Source: Tunicatimonas pelagia (lineage in GTDB: Bacteria > Bacteroidota > Bacteroidia > Cytophagales > Cyclobacteriaceae). Taken from it: 64,000 nt of DNA. Made by a program: the position numbers and the translations under genes. The DNA is taken from assembly GCF_030506325.1 (NCBI RefSeq), contig NZ_CP120683.1, positions 1,612,001 to 1,676,000 on the forward strand, in the 5' to 3' direction. Positions 44,469 to 54,864 of this stretch are shown piece by piece. The notes beneath the pieces were generated by a model, which made no database searches, was not told the origin of the DNA, and was given only the letters and a program-made list of their open reading frames with translations. Every line of letters starts with the position of its first letter. Position 1 is the stretch's first letter.

Positions 44469-47400
44469 TTAGTTCAGTGTGAGGCTTAATCCCAGCATGT
44501 ACGTTTTGGCGACCGGATAAACTCCGTAGTCTTCCCCCAAATTTAAGTTGGTGGCTCCGTAGCGGCTCACTTCCGGATCGAAGCCAGTGTATTCGGTAAA
44601 AGTGAGGAGATTCTGAGCAGTGAAGTACAACCGCAGACCACCAATTCGCTCCGACTGCAAACCGGGGAAATTATAGGCAAAGGTGAGTGTTTTAATTCGT
44701 AAGAAGGAGCCATCTTCTAACTGGCGGTCAGAAAACAGAATCGCTCGCTGCCGGGTAGCCCGGGGAAACTCAGTGCTAGGATTCTGTGGCGTCCATCGGT
44801 TTACCATATCAGCCGATATGTTTTGCCCTCCGGTGGGAAGCTCCAGTTCAAACCGATTATAGTTCAGAATATCGTTGCCGTAGTTCCACTGGGTAAATAC
44901 GTTGAGTTCAAAGCCATTCCATTGGAAATTATTAGTCCAGCCACCGAAGAAATCTGGCTGGGCTAATCCAATTATCGTGCGGTCGCCTTCGGCAGTAATC
45001 TGACCGTCGTTGTTCAGATCGCGGTAGCGTCGGTCGCCCGGTTGAGCGTTGGGCTGAGCACTGCTGGCTACCTCGCCCTCATTCTGGAAGATACCGTCCG
45101 ATAGGTAGCCAAAGAAGGAGCCAATCGGTTCGCCCACGGCTACTTTAGAAACGTTGTTCACTTTTAAGTGACCACTGCTGCCTCCCGCAAAGAAAAAGTC
45201 CACTTCGCCCAAATCCAGCACTTTGTTTCGGTTAAAAGCGATGTTGAAGCTAGATGTCCAGATGAGAGGACCGGTTAAAATATCCGCCCCTAAAGTAAGT
45301 TCAACCCCTTGGTTCTGCACGCTACCAATGTTTTGCAGGGCATCGTTGAAACCACTCGTCCAAGGGATATTGGCACTAAACAGCAGATTAGTCGTTTTCT
45401 TGTGGTAGTAGTCAGCCGTAACCCGAAATCGGTTCTGCACAAACCCCATGTCCAAACCAACGTCAAACTGAGCGGTTCTCTCCCACTGCAATGCGGGATT
45501 GGGTACCCGATTAGGCCGGAAGCCCGTCACTAGATTTCCGCCGAATACATAATTGTTGGAAGCAAGCGTTGCTAGTGAATTATAAAGACCAATCTCCTGG
45601 TTACCCGTAATACCGTAACTCGCCCGTAGCTTCAAATCGTCAAACACTCCCAAGTCCTGAATGAAGTTTTCTTCAGCCGCTCGCCAGGCTATCGCTCCCG
45701 ATGGGAAGAACCCGTATTTATTTCCTTCACCAAAGCGCGATGAACCATCCAGCCGTCCGGTGAAAGTGAATAGATATTTTCCCATGAGGTTGTAGTTAAC
45801 CCGACCCAGATACGATAGCAGTCCCCACTCGGGAGTGCGCGTATTCGGTTGATTGTAAATTGCTCCACTCTGTAAGTTGCTCTGCTCCAATGCATCAGTA
45901 ACAAAGCCCTGCGAACTGGCACTCACAAACTCCGTTCGGTTGCCCTGAAAGGTGATTCCCGCCAGTAAGTTAATGGAATGGTCTTCGTTTAGCTGCTTGT
46001 TGTACGATAGCGTATTTTCATTAAGCCAGGTGGTGCTCTGGAGGTAACTCACACGTCCGCGTCCGCCATTTCCACTTCCCTGATAAATGAACGACGGTTC
46101 GTAGTAGTCGCCCTTGTTCGCCAGAATATCCGCTCCCAACGAAACTTTAGCCGTGAGACCTTCAATAATTTCGTATTCGCCGTAAATGTCTCCCAAAAAG
46201 CGGGTAGTGGTAGAAATATTATCAATCTCCCGAGCCGTAGCCACCGGATTGGGTAATAGAATGCCGCTATTCGTTTGGGTGTAGCGAGTTTGCGCTTCAT
46301 CTTCGTAGATGCCCAGCGTGGGCGACATCATAATGGCTCCTAACACTACGCCGGTATTTCCACCGCCGTCGGTAGAGGTTTGCAGTACATTAGACTTTCC
46401 CCGATTTACGGTGAGGTGGGTTCCCATCGTTAGCTTTTCGTTAATTTTTCGGCTAAGATTGGCTCGGGCTGATAAACGGGTAAAGTAAGAGTTCGTAATG
46501 ATTCCGTCTTGGGAAAAATATCCTCCCGAAACTGAGTACGTCGTTTTTTCGTCACCCCCGGAGAACGTAAGCTGGTAATTTTGAATAGGAGCGGTACGGA
46601 AAATTTCGTCCTGCCAATTAGTACCTTCACCCAATGAGGCAATCTCTTCTTGAGAAAAAATAGGATCGAGCCCATCGTTGGTATATGCCTCATTCGCCAT
46701 TTCCGCAAACTGAGTAGCGTTCATCACATCAATCGTTTTTCGTACTTCTTGTACTCCGTAGTATGTTTCAAAGCTAATCTGGTCTTTACCGCGCTTACCA
46801 CTTTTGGTGGTGATCAGCACTACTCCGTTGGCACCCCGCGAGCCGTAGATTGCGGTAGCCGAGGCATCCTTCAATATTTCCATCGACTCAATGTCACTAG
46901 GATTAAGCATCGCTAGCGGGTTAACTTCGGGTCCATTATTGGCATTATTTCCTTGATTTTGACCTCGGGCATTAGCGATACCATTTCCGTTGTAGATTGG
47001 AAATCCATCGATAACGTACAGCGGTTCGTTTCCCCCTTGTAAGGAGTTCCCCCCTCGTATCCGTACCGTGGCTACGGCTCCGGGCTGACCAGATGCTTGT
47101 ACTACTTGTACCCCAGCCGCTTGCCCTTGTAACCCTTGATCGAGAGAAGTAAGGGGCATCTCCCGAATGGCCTCGCCATCTACCGACGCTACCGAACCTG
47201 TGAGGTCGCTCTTTCTTACCGTACCGTAGCCAACTACAACCACCTCCGATAAACTTTGTACATCAGCCGATAGGGTGACATTCAGTTCGCTACGTCCGTT
47301 AATTGCCACTTCTTGCGTGGTGTAGCCAATAGAAGAAAAAACCAAGGTACTTACCTCATCAGGAGCCGTGAGTCGATACGCTCCGTCAATATCAGTGACG

Positions 47401-47963
47401 GTACCTACGGTCGTTCCTTTGGCTAAAATATTAACTCCGGGTAAGGGTTCATTATTTTCACTATCGTACACCTTACCACTAATGGTCTGCTCCACCAATC
47501 GGCCCTGAACAATTGATTGGCGAGCTAATCTTGAGAGACTATTATCCCGCTTTTTTCCTTCACTGTCGGAATGGATTTCTTCTTTTTCTATTCGGGGAAT
47601 TATATCTTTTTGGGGCTGGTATATCACGTAGTAGCCCGGCTTTAGTTTCTCATACTTTAAGTCTAGTGGAGCGAGAAGCTGCTCCAGCCGTCTCTCCAAG
47701 TTTTGATGAGCCCCATTGCTGGTGAGGTACTTAGCACTGACCTTTCGGTTAGCAACTACTTCTATCTCGTAATTGAGAAAAATGTCATACTGCTGCTGTA
47801 GGCGATCAAATACTTGCTTGAGAGCTATTTGGGTCTCATTTTGAACCAACGCCCGCTCGGATAATGGCGGACTCCAGACGGCCACCGCCTCCTGAGCCAA
47901 TGTGGCAGAACCAAGCAAAAAGCTCAGCCACACGATACTAATTAGTAAGGTAAAGTGCTTCAT
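44469..47963 (-). CDS. SusC-type TonB-dependent transducer with STN domain
   Basis: 1164 residues. Signal peptide about 1-23. STN domain (about 45-115; ALKQVFDRLQQQYDIFLNYE to GYYVIYQ) for signalling to FecR. Carboxypeptidase-regulatory-like domain (about 160-235; PLPGVNILAKGTTVGTVTD). Plug starting SEVVVVGYGTVRKSDLTG. Barrel ending in LTLN. The STN domain makes it a transducer: substrate binding outside is relayed to FecR and then to the ECF sigma factor encoded just upstream. The substrate is not known; no glycoside hydrolase is adjacent. Confidence 0.95.
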   Translation of the reverse strand: MKHFTLLISIVWLSFLLGSATLAQEAVAVWSPPLSERALVQNETQIALKQVFDRLQQQYDIFLNYEIEVVANRKVSAKYLTSNGAHQNLERRLEQLLAPLDLKYEKLKPGYYVIYQPQKDIIPRIEKEEIHSDSEGKKRDNSLSRLARQSIVQGRLVEQTISGKVYDSENNEPLPGVNILAKGTTVGTVTDIDGAYRLTAPDEVSTLVFSSIGYTTQEVAINGRSELNVTLSADVQSLSEVVVVGYGTVRKSDLTGSVASVDGEAIREMPLTSLDQGLQGQAAGVQVVQASGQPGAVATVRIRGGNSLQGGNEPLYVIDGFPIYNGNGIANARGQNQGNNANNGPEVNPLAMLNPSDIESMEILKDASATAIYGSRGANGVVLITTKSGKRGKDQISFETYYGVQEVRKTIDVMNATQFAEMANEAYTNDGLDPIFSQEEIASLGEGTNWQDEIFRTAPIQNYQLTFSGGDEKTTYSVSGGYFSQDGIITNSYFTRLSARANLSRKINEKLTMGTHLTVNRGKSNVLQTSTDGGGNTGVVLGAIMMSPTLGIYEDEAQTRYTQTNSGILLPNPVATAREIDNISTTTRFLGDIYGEYEIIEGLTAKVSLGADILANKGDYYEPSFIYQGSGNGGRGRVSYLQSTTWLNENTLSYNKQLNEDHSINLLAGITFQGNRTEFVSASSQGFVTDALEQSNLQSGAIYNQPNTRTPEWGLLSYLGRVNYNLMGKYLFTFTGRLDGSSRFGEGNKYGFFPSGAIAWRAAEENFIQDLGVFDDLKLRASYGITGNQEIGLYNSLATLASNNYVFGGNLVTGFRPNRVPNPALQWERTAQFDVGLDMGFVQNRFRVTADYYHKKTTNLLFSANIPWTSGFNDALQNIGSVQNQGVELTLGADILTGPLIWTSSFNIAFNRNKVLDLGEVDFFFAGGSSGHLKVNNVSKVAVGEPIGSFFGYLSDGIFQNEGEVASSAQPNAQPGDRRYRDLNNDGQITAEGDRTIIGLAQPDFFGGWTNNFQWNGFELNVFTQWNYGNDILNYNRFELELPTGGQNISADMVNRWTPQNPSTEFPRATRQRAILFSDRQLEDGSFLRIKTLTFAYNFPGLQSERIGGLRLYFTAQNLLTFTEYTGFDPEVSRYGATNLNLGEDYGVYPVAKTYMLGLSLTLN

Positions 47964-47993
47964 AAGTTGTTATATTGTAGTTTTAGTAAATAA

Positions 47994-48947
47994 TTAATGC
48001 TTGGTTGAGAGGTATAAAGTTTTTTCTTCGTAGCGAACGTTGACCGATTTCTCCAGTGTTTTTAGCAGGATACTAATATCATTTACCGGGAAAGTTCCCT
48101 GGAAGGCTTTCTCGGCGACGGCATCATCTTCGAAAATAATTTGGTAATCGTAGTTGTCTTCCAGAAGTTGAGCAATTGCTCGGAGAGAAGTCTGTTCAAA
48201 AATCAGTAAGTTATTCCGCCAGCTAGTGTAGGGAGCTAGCTCAATTGACTGCTTGGTAAGCTGCGTTTCGCCCTTCTTCAGCTCTATTCTTTCCCCGGGA
48301 TCGAGCATCAGCTCTTGAGACTCGTTAGAAACCTTTACCTTACCTTCTTCTAAAACGACCTCCGTACCTCCGTGGCGATGCAGCACATTAAACGCCGTTC
48401 CTAATACTTCTACTTCTAAGTTATTGGTATGCACCGCAAACGCTACCGCGACTCCACTAGCCGTTAGAGGTTTAACTTGGAAAAAAGCCTCGCCCTGAAG
48501 AGATACTTCCCGAGCACCCTGCTCTTTTTGGTAAGAATAGGCTAACACCGAATTGGCATTCAACGTCACCAAGCTGCTATCGGGCAACATAATCGTTTTA
48601 GTTTCTCCGTAGGTGGTTCGGTACACAAACTGAGGACGGGATAGCCACCAAGTGACTAACCCAGCCATGATAAGAAGTGAGATAGTAGCAGCGTAGCGCA
48701 GCCAGCGTCGTTTGGTTTGAGGTACTGGACTACGCTCAGCCCGTATTTGCTGTACTACTCGTTCGGCAAGGTCGTATCGGTTGGCAAAAGGCGGTGGAGT
48801 ATCTTGCTGTAATTTCTTCCAGGCGCGAAGCATGGTTTCATCAAAGTGCGAAGCGGGAAGGGATTTGAAATAACTAAGTAACTGTTGAGCTTCTGCCGGG
48901 GTGCAGTCGCCATCTAAATACTTTTGCAGCAGGTTATTATAGTCCAT
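47994..48947 (-). CDS. FecR-family anti-sigma regulator
   Basis: 317 residues. A cytoplasmic N-terminal region (DGDCTPAEAQQLLSYF) binds the sigma factor. A single membrane helix lies near residues 88-105 (AATISLLIMAGLVTWWL). A periplasmic FecR domain (about 110-215; TYGETKTIMLPDSSLVTLNANS, VEVLGTAFNV) is followed by a C-terminal DUF4974/STN-like domain (IFEQTSLRAIAQLLEDNYDYQI). It lies between the sigma factor gene and the STN-bearing SusC, the standard order for this relay. Confidence 0.93.
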   Translation of the reverse strand: MDYNNLLQKYLDGDCTPAEAQQLLSYFKSLPASHFDETMLRAWKKLQQDTPPPFANRYDLAERVVQQIRAERSPVPQTKRRWLRYAATISLLIMAGLVTWWLSRPQFVYRTTYGETKTIMLPDSSLVTLNANSVLAYSYQKEQGAREVSLQGEAFFQVKPLTASGVAVAFAVHTNNLEVEVLGTAFNVLHRHGGTEVVLEEGKVKVSNESQELMLDPGERIELKKGETQLTKQSIELAPYTSWRNNLLIFEQTSLRAIAQLLEDNYDYQIIFEDDAVAEKAFQGTFPVNDISILLKTLEKSVNVRYEEKTLYLSTKH

Positions 48948-49051
48948 AAGTAGACAGTTTCTTCTACTACAGACTCACCAATTCTATTAGAGGACTAGTC
49001 GGAAAGAAAAAAATTAGAAAAAAATAGATAATCTACTTCGGCCCGAAGCGC

Positions 49052-49636
49052 TTATTGAAATAATCGCCAGAGTACCAATAGAAACCCCAAGTTACCGTAT
49101 ACCTTCAGGTACCGACGAATGGCTTTTTTGGCTTGTACAATATGCTCCTTCACCGTGTTGGGAGAAATATTTAGCTCTGCTGCTATTTCAGCGTGGGTTA
49201 GTCCGTCTAAACGACTCATCATAAAGGCACGACGACGGCGCTGGGGTAATGCCTGAATGGCTCGCTGAATTTGAGATAACCAATGGTGATTACTAGGCTC
49301 ATCTGAGGTTACCTGAGAAGAAAAATGCTGAAACACCTCTTGCCTTAGCTGTTGTTCCTTCGCCACTCGTTGCATAAAACGTAAGGCCGCATTTTTAGAC
49401 ACCTGGTACAAGTAACTATCCCAAGACTCGACCTGGGTAAGTTGGTGACGATATGTCCACAAGCGAATAAAAACTTCTTGGGTGAGTTCTTCAGCATAAT
49501 ATGCCTGCTTGGTAAACGTAAGACAGTAAGCGTATACTTGGTCGGAGTACTGGGCAACCAGAGAGCCATAAGCCCGCTCATCTCCTTGAGCTACCCGATT
49601 AAATAGTAGGTCTGTATCTAGCTCTCTTCTTACCAT
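49052..49636 (-). CDS. ECF sigma-70 factor
   Basis: 194 residues. Region 2 (GDERAYGSLVAQYSDQVYAYCLTF, about 18-41; EELTQEVFIRLW) and region 4 (IQALPQRRRRAFMMSRLDGLTHAEIAAELNISPNTVKEHI, about 130-170), with no sigma 1.1 or region 3, define an ECF factor. A short hydrophobic tail follows. It presumably directs transcription of the downstream SusCD when released by the adjacent FecR. A palindrome-like CTTCGG-C-CCGAAG lies just past the stop. Confidence 0.94.
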   Translation of the reverse strand: MVRRELDTDLLFNRVAQGDERAYGSLVAQYSDQVYAYCLTFTKQAYYAEELTQEVFIRLWTYRHQLTQVESWDSYLYQVSKNAALRFMQRVAKEQQLRQEVFQHFSSQVTSDEPSNHHWLSQIQRAIQALPQRRRRAFMMSRLDGLTHAEIAAELNISPNTVKEHIVQAKKAIRRYLKVYGNLGFLLVLWRLFQ

Positions 49637-49851
49637 TATAACAATAGTAGCTATAATTTAAATAATAAATTTGAAGATGACCAATGTAGTTGCCGTATGT
49701 TTTAAGAAAATGGTGATTTTTGGTAGATTTATGCTCAGAAGGTTGCTACAAATACCCGAGCTATACTGTGAGCAATTTTCTTTTTCAGAGGTATTTAGAG
49801 ATTAATTCTTGCTAAGAACAGTTAGCTTTCCTGGCGATTCATTTTTAGCAC

Positions 49852-49859
49852 TATCTTTG
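49852..49859 (+). promoter_or_regulatory. Candidate -7 box of the WG-repeat gene
   Basis: TATCTTTG fits TAnnTTTG, 20 nt before the ATG at 49880. Confidence 0.4.
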
Positions 49860-49879
49860 TCCGTTATCGCTTATTTGTT

Positions 49880-52750
49880 ATGAAGCTGAATTGCGTCACT
49901 ACTTTCTTTTCTCCCTTTCTAACGATATGCTTACGAGCCTCTCTTAGCTTTTTACTATTAGGAAATATCGGGTGTCAGAGTACCCGAAGCGCACTGAAGG
50001 CCATGCAAGAGCAGCAGTGGGAGAAAGCTCAAACTACGTTAGAAAAACAGCTGGCTAACCCGAAGGATAGTTTACACGCCGATGTCTACTATGCCTACTC
50101 TCTACTCTACACCGATTCGTTGTTCACTGGCTACTCCGTTGATTCAGCGTATCAGTATATCTTGCTATCCAGTCAAGACTATCGAAATACTCCTCCTAAG
50201 GAACAAACCAAGCTGGCTCAGGCCATTCCCCTAACCGATTCGCTGCTACTGCAACAGAAGCGCCGAATAGATAGTCTGGCGTTTGCAGAAGCAAAAGAAG
50301 AATTAACGGTGCAAGCGTACCAGTCATTTTTAGATCAGCACACTGATGCCCCGCAGCGAATTGAAGCCGTTCGTTTGAGAAATCAGTTAGCTTTTGAGGC
50401 AACCCAGCAACTAGATACGTACCAAGCCTACCGGGAATTTATGAATACCTATCCAGAGGCCGAACAGTATAGTCAGGCGGAAGAGCGGTTTAATACCTTG
50501 GCATTTCAGGCTCAAACCAAAACCGGGAACCTAGCGAGCTACTACCAATTTTTAGAAGCTTTTCCTCAGTCGCCGTATCGCTTACAGGCCGAGCAGTCGA
50601 TCTTTTCTATCACTACTGCTAACAATAGTTTGGTAAGTTACGCTAGTTTTACTCGCGATTTTCCGCAAAGCAAGCTCGCCCGGAAGGCGGTTAATTGGTT
50701 GTACCATCTGTATCAAGAATCTCACCCGGCTGATTCCTTTTTTATCACGCTAGCTGATTTACCTTTTCTCGACTCGCTGCAACAGGCTGAGAAGTCTGAA
50801 TCAAGATTCTTGCTTCCTTATTTGGATGATGAATTTGGATTTATTGATGCGTCGGGGCAGACGGCAATCGCTCCGCGTTTCACTTCGGTATTACCCGCGT
50901 ACTTGTGTAGTGGCGTGCAGACTTCGCTGGTTTTCGGAGTTAATAATGAAGAACTGCACCTGCTTACTAAAGACGGAAAAATAGTTCGCTCACTGCCAAT
51001 TGAGAGTAACGAATTGGAATCAGTTCAAGAATTGGGTGGTGGCCTGCTTTGGGTATCAATGGGTGGTTCGGGCGTATTGCTTCATGCCTCAGGGGAAGTC
51101 GTAATTCCGCTTTCAGAAAATGTAACTGAAGTAGAATTACTACCCGGTACCGACTTACCCTATCAGTTTATCAAGTACCAAGCTTCCGGTCAGTGGGGAC
51201 TGAAAACATTTACGGGCACCACCTTGCTATCGCCGACTTACGATGATATTACTGAGTACGGAGAGTTTATAGCGGTGGAAAAAGAAGGAAAGTTAGCGGT
51301 TACTAATCGGGTAACCTTGATTGAACAAGCGGAAAACCCCACCTTCCGGGCAGAATTTCGGTACGAAGATGTAGCTCTTCTTGACCAAAACTACTTGCTG
51401 GCCTTCACTAGTGAATTTGAAACTGTGTTGGATACTGCCCTGACTGAAGTAGTGCCGCTGAAAAAGCATACGGTGTTGCATAGAGCGTCACTCAACAATA
51501 AAGATATTTTTCTACTCCGCACCAGCGAAGAAAAAACGAGGGTAGAGAACGACAGCCTAATTACGGAGCAGACTTTACGTTATTCACTTTATCCTCCAGA
51601 AAATGCCGGATTGCCCAGCACTTTTTCCCAAGCTTACTACAACGACCAGTGGTTGGCTCTAAAGCACGATCAGCAGTATTGGCTTCTTAGTAGTGACTCA
51701 ACCCAGTTTTCATCAACAACCTACGATTCAGTTAAAATATTAAGCGAGCATTTCGCATTCACTGTTCCCAAAGACAGCAAGCCCACCGATAGTGTTACCT
51801 TACTCATTGCTGATGAGCAACCAATCCTGATTCCGCTCCCCAAAAGAAATAACGAAAATATTACGTTTCGTTTATTACGCACGCAGGGTGTTGCACCTAC
51901 CGGTTTAGTAGAAGAATCTTTATTAGTCAGTCAGCCTGAGCAGCCAGCACTGTTGCTTACGCAAGCGGGAGATACCGTACTATCCGCCAATGTCGATAGA
52001 GCATTATCATACCCCGACGGGATATACGTAATTGAGCAGAAAGGCAAACGGGGAGTTATTGACCGCCTGGGCAATGAATTGGTGCCAGTTCGCTACCAAC
52101 GTATTGGTAATTATCAACCCGAAGGGCTGCTTAGCCTATTCAATCGGAAGAAGTTTGGGGTATACCATCCGCGCACCGGAGTCATTATTGAGCCAGCTTA
52201 CGAAAGTGTTCTGAAGTATTATTCGGTGGTAATTCAAGATTCGGTTCCTACTCCGCTCTACATCGCGCAAAAAGACGGGAAATTCGGAGTGATTGATGCT
52301 AAACAAAAGCTACTGCTTCCCTTTGCGTTCCAGGCAGTTCATTATTGGAACGAGCAAACAGCACTGGTTCAGTACGAAGACCAGTGGCACCTTTATGCGT
52401 TAGCCGAGTCTCCTCAACGCCGACTGTCTTTTGATGAGCAAAATCTACAGTACAACGGCATTATTGAGTTTTCAGAACTATCAACTACTGCTTCTGAAAA
52501 GTTGCTGAAAATCTATCAACAGCAAGGCTACGGAGTACTGAACAACCGGCAAGGAGAAGTGCTACGCGCCAGCTTTGATGATATTCGGCTGCTGCCTCAC
52601 CCCCAAACGCAAGAACCCGTTTACCTAACGGAGAAATACGTATCGGAAGCGAAACTGCATATTGTTATTTACATGGATACTCAGGGAGAGATAATCTTCC
52701 GCCAAGCCTACGAGCCTGATGCTTACGATCAACTTTACTGTGACCAGTAA
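49880..52750 (+). CDS. Large lipoprotein with TPR-like N-terminus and WG repeats
   Basis: 956 residues. Lipobox GNIGC (Cys33). The N-terminal third is helical and repetitive (YQAYREFMNTYPEAEQY, YYQFLEAFPQSPY), like TPR-type repeats. Then WG-type beta-rich repeats of the form F/WGhhD..G....P.YD (EFGFIDASGQTAIAPRF, WGLKTFTGTTLLSPTYDDI, KRGVIDRLGNELVPVRY, KFGVIDAKQKLLLPFAF, GYGVLNNRQGEVL). Such proteins are common lipoproteins of unknown role in Bacteroidota. Convergent with agcS, with a gap of 6 nt. Confidence 0.8.
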   Translation: MKLNCVTTFFSPFLTICLRASLSFLLLGNIGCQSTRSALKAMQEQQWEKAQTTLEKQLANPKDSLHADVYYAYSLLYTDSLFTGYSVDSAYQYILLSSQDYRNTPPKEQTKLAQAIPLTDSLLLQQKRRIDSLAFAEAKEELTVQAYQSFLDQHTDAPQRIEAVRLRNQLAFEATQQLDTYQAYREFMNTYPEAEQYSQAEERFNTLAFQAQTKTGNLASYYQFLEAFPQSPYRLQAEQSIFSITTANNSLVSYASFTRDFPQSKLARKAVNWLYHLYQESHPADSFFITLADLPFLDSLQQAEKSESRFLLPYLDDEFGFIDASGQTAIAPRFTSVLPAYLCSGVQTSLVFGVNNEELHLLTKDGKIVRSLPIESNELESVQELGGGLLWVSMGGSGVLLHASGEVVIPLSENVTEVELLPGTDLPYQFIKYQASGQWGLKTFTGTTLLSPTYDDITEYGEFIAVEKEGKLAVTNRVTLIEQAENPTFRAEFRYEDVALLDQNYLLAFTSEFETVLDTALTEVVPLKKHTVLHRASLNNKDIFLLRTSEEKTRVENDSLITEQTLRYSLYPPENAGLPSTFSQAYYNDQWLALKHDQQYWLLSSDSTQFSSTTYDSVKILSEHFAFTVPKDSKPTDSVTLLIADEQPILIPLPKRNNENITFRLLRTQGVAPTGLVEESLLVSQPEQPALLLTQAGDTVLSANVDRALSYPDGIYVIEQKGKRGVIDRLGNELVPVRYQRIGNYQPEGLLSLFNRKKFGVYHPRTGVIIEPAYESVLKYYSVVIQDSVPTPLYIAQKDGKFGVIDAKQKLLLPFAFQAVHYWNEQTALVQYEDQWHLYALAESPQRRLSFDEQNLQYNGIIEFSELSTTASEKLLKIYQQQGYGVLNNRQGEVLRASFDDIRLLPHPQTQEPVYLTEKYVSEAKLHIVIYMDTQGEIIFRQAYEPDAYDQLYCDQ

Positions 52751-52756
52751 CAAGCC

Positions 52757-54274
52757 TTAATCGTAAACTTCTATTTTTCCGCTTTTGATTCTAGTTAAAA
52801 ACGATTGCATATCTTTCTTCACCAGTGGGGCTAGAATATAGCAACCTAGAATATTAGGAAGCGACATGGCAAATAGCATTCCATCGCTAAAACCAATTAC
52901 TGGGGTTAAGTTTACTGAAGCTCCAATCACAATAAACCCACAGAATATCACTTTATAGGCGATAACCGAAATAGGAGAGTCACCAAAAATATATGTCCAG
53001 GCTTTTACTCCGTAGTACGACCAGGAAATCATAGTAGAGAATGCGAAGAGAAGTACGGCTATAGCTAATACGTAGGGAAACCAGCTAATTACGGTAGCAA
53101 AAGCATTGGATGTTAAAGAGATACCATCAGTTTCTCCTTCGTACAATCCAGATATTACAATGACCAGTGCGGTCATGGTACATACCACTACCGTATCAAC
53201 AAAAGGCTCTAATGAAGCTACAAACCCCTCGGTAACCGGCTCACTGGTTTTTACGGCTGAGTGGGCGATGGCCGCCGAGCCTACCCCGGCTTCGTTTGAG
53301 AAAGTGGCTCGTTGCATTCCAACAATCAATGTACCGATTAGTCCTCCGGCCATTGCATTCCCGCCTATTGCCCCTTCTACGATTTTAGCAAAAGCCTCGG
53401 GTATCTGTTCAATATTTACTAAAATAACGGCAATGGCAGCAATAATATAGACGCCACACATAAACGGAACGATCTTTTCCGTAACTCGGGCAATACTTTG
53501 GATACCACCGATTATCACAATTCCGACCAGTACGGCAATGATTAAACCAAACGCCCAGGTTTGCTGCCCAATAAAAGTGTCTTGTCCGCCCGTAATACCA
53601 ATGACCTGTTCAGCCGCTTGATTGACCTGGAACATGTTACCACCAGCAAAAGATGCCCCAATTGCCATAACAGCGAAGAAACCCGCTAAGAAAACTCCCA
53701 ACCGACCCATTCCTTTCTGGGCTAAACCTTTGCGTAGGTAGTACATTGCCCCACCGGAAACCGTACCGTCGGCATGTTCATCCCGAAACTTAACCCCCAA
53801 AGCGCATTCTACAAACTTAGATGACATACTGAACAGACCAAAGATGATCATCCAAAAGGTAGCTCCCGGACCACCCATAGAAATTGCCACGGCCACTCCG
53901 GCAATATTCCCCAAACCTACAGTGCCCGAAAGAGCCGTTGCCAGTGCCTGAAAGTGCGTTACCTCGCCCGGATCATCGGCGTTGGTATACTTACCTTTTA
54001 CAATATCGATGGCTGTTTTGAACCCCCGAATATTGATGAAATTGAGGTAAAATGTGAAGAATACTGCTCCAATAATTAGCCAGAGCAGTATAAAAGGAAT
54101 CTCTACACCACGGATAGTCAGCAGCGGATAAAAGATAATGGATGTAGCAAAATTTGATATGGGCGTAAATAAGGAGTCAATCGTCTCATCAATACTTTTC
54201 TCTTCGGTGGCTTGTCCGAAAGAATATAGTTGAATGAATAATAGGCTAATGGTTAGTAGTAGGGGTTTCCTCAT
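52757..54274 (-). CDS. Sodium:alanine/glycine symporter family protein (AgcS)
   Basis: 505 residues with about 11 hydrophobic helices after a signal-like N-terminus ([13 protein letters not shown]). [23 protein letters not shown] (about 118-140), [12 protein letters not shown] and [16 protein letters not shown] (about 319-334) are AgcS family motifs. It imports alanine or glycine with sodium. The N-terminus is longer than in enteric homologues. Standing alone, with the AT-rich 590-nt region upstream. Confidence 0.93.
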   Translation of the reverse strand: MRKPLLLTISLLFIQLYSFGQATEEKSIDETIDSLFTPISNFATSIIFYPLLTIRGVEIPFILLWLIIGAVFFTFYLNFINIRGFKTAIDIVKGKYTNADDPGEVTHFQALATALSGTVGLGNIAGVAVAISMGGPGATFWMIIFGLFSMSSKFVECALGVKFRDEHADGTVSGGAMYYLRKGLAQKGMGRLGVFLAGFFAVMAIGASFAGGNMFQVNQAAEQVIGITGGQDTFIGQQTWAFGLIIAVLVGIVIIGGIQSIARVTEKIVPFMCGVYIIAAIAVILVNIEQIPEAFAKIVEGAIGGNAMAGGLIGTLIVGMQRATFSNEAGVGSAAIAHSAVKTSEPVTEGFVASLEPFVDTVVVCTMTALVIVISGLYEGETDGISLTSNAFATVISWFPYVLAIAVLLFAFSTMISWSYYGVKAWTYIFGDSPISVIAYKVIFCGFIVIGASVNLTPVIGFSDGMLFAMSLPNILGCYILAPLVKKDMQSFLTRIKSGKIEVYD

Positions 54275-54864
54275 GGGACTCTTTAATTTCAGTAAAAACG
54301 AAACGGGAATATACGCAATCTCCCCTGTTTTCCGATAAAACCGATGTATTAATCGGAGTAGCTTCTCCCTTTCCCATTTTTTTATCGATCTATTGATTAC
54401 TTTTTCGCGCCCATGAATACTAATATACGATGATAAAATAAAATAAAATTAATGTAGAAAATTACTTGGATATTACATCGCTGTTATTTACTTTAGATAC
54501 GTATATTTAATTATTTTAATAAATAATATAATTATATATAAATTTTCAGTGAAAATGATTTTAAATAATATTTATAAACTCAATTATCAGCTTCACCTAC
54601 CTACTAACAGGTAGAAAATTTGTCATTTGGAAACATTAGGTTCATCATACTTTCAGGTGGTTGAGGGGTTCGCCAGTTAGGGGTAAAACCATGTAAAGCT
54701 AGTCTACAAGCTACCTAAGATGATGAAGTGATTTGAAGTATTAATTTATATCCATTTATAGATAACTAACTGCTATTGATAAGTATGAAGAGATTTAGCT
54801 GGCTAGTCATCTAACCTACACTGAGAAAACATATTTTTTAACTATTTAAAATTTAAAACCAGCA
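54275..54864. other. 590-nt AT-rich gap without a gene
   Basis: Divergent gap between agcS and the glycosyltransferase gene. Part of it (about 54420-54580) is very AT-rich. A 6-bp hairpin CTACCT-actaac-AGGTAG lies at 54597-54614. No open frame, tRNA or clear promoter was found. Confidence 0.6.

Noticed and set aside
49036-49048. CTTCGG-C-CCGAAG as a terminator of the sigma gene
   Set aside because: The loop is only 1 nt and the T-run is about 10 nt away, so a normal terminator is unlikely.
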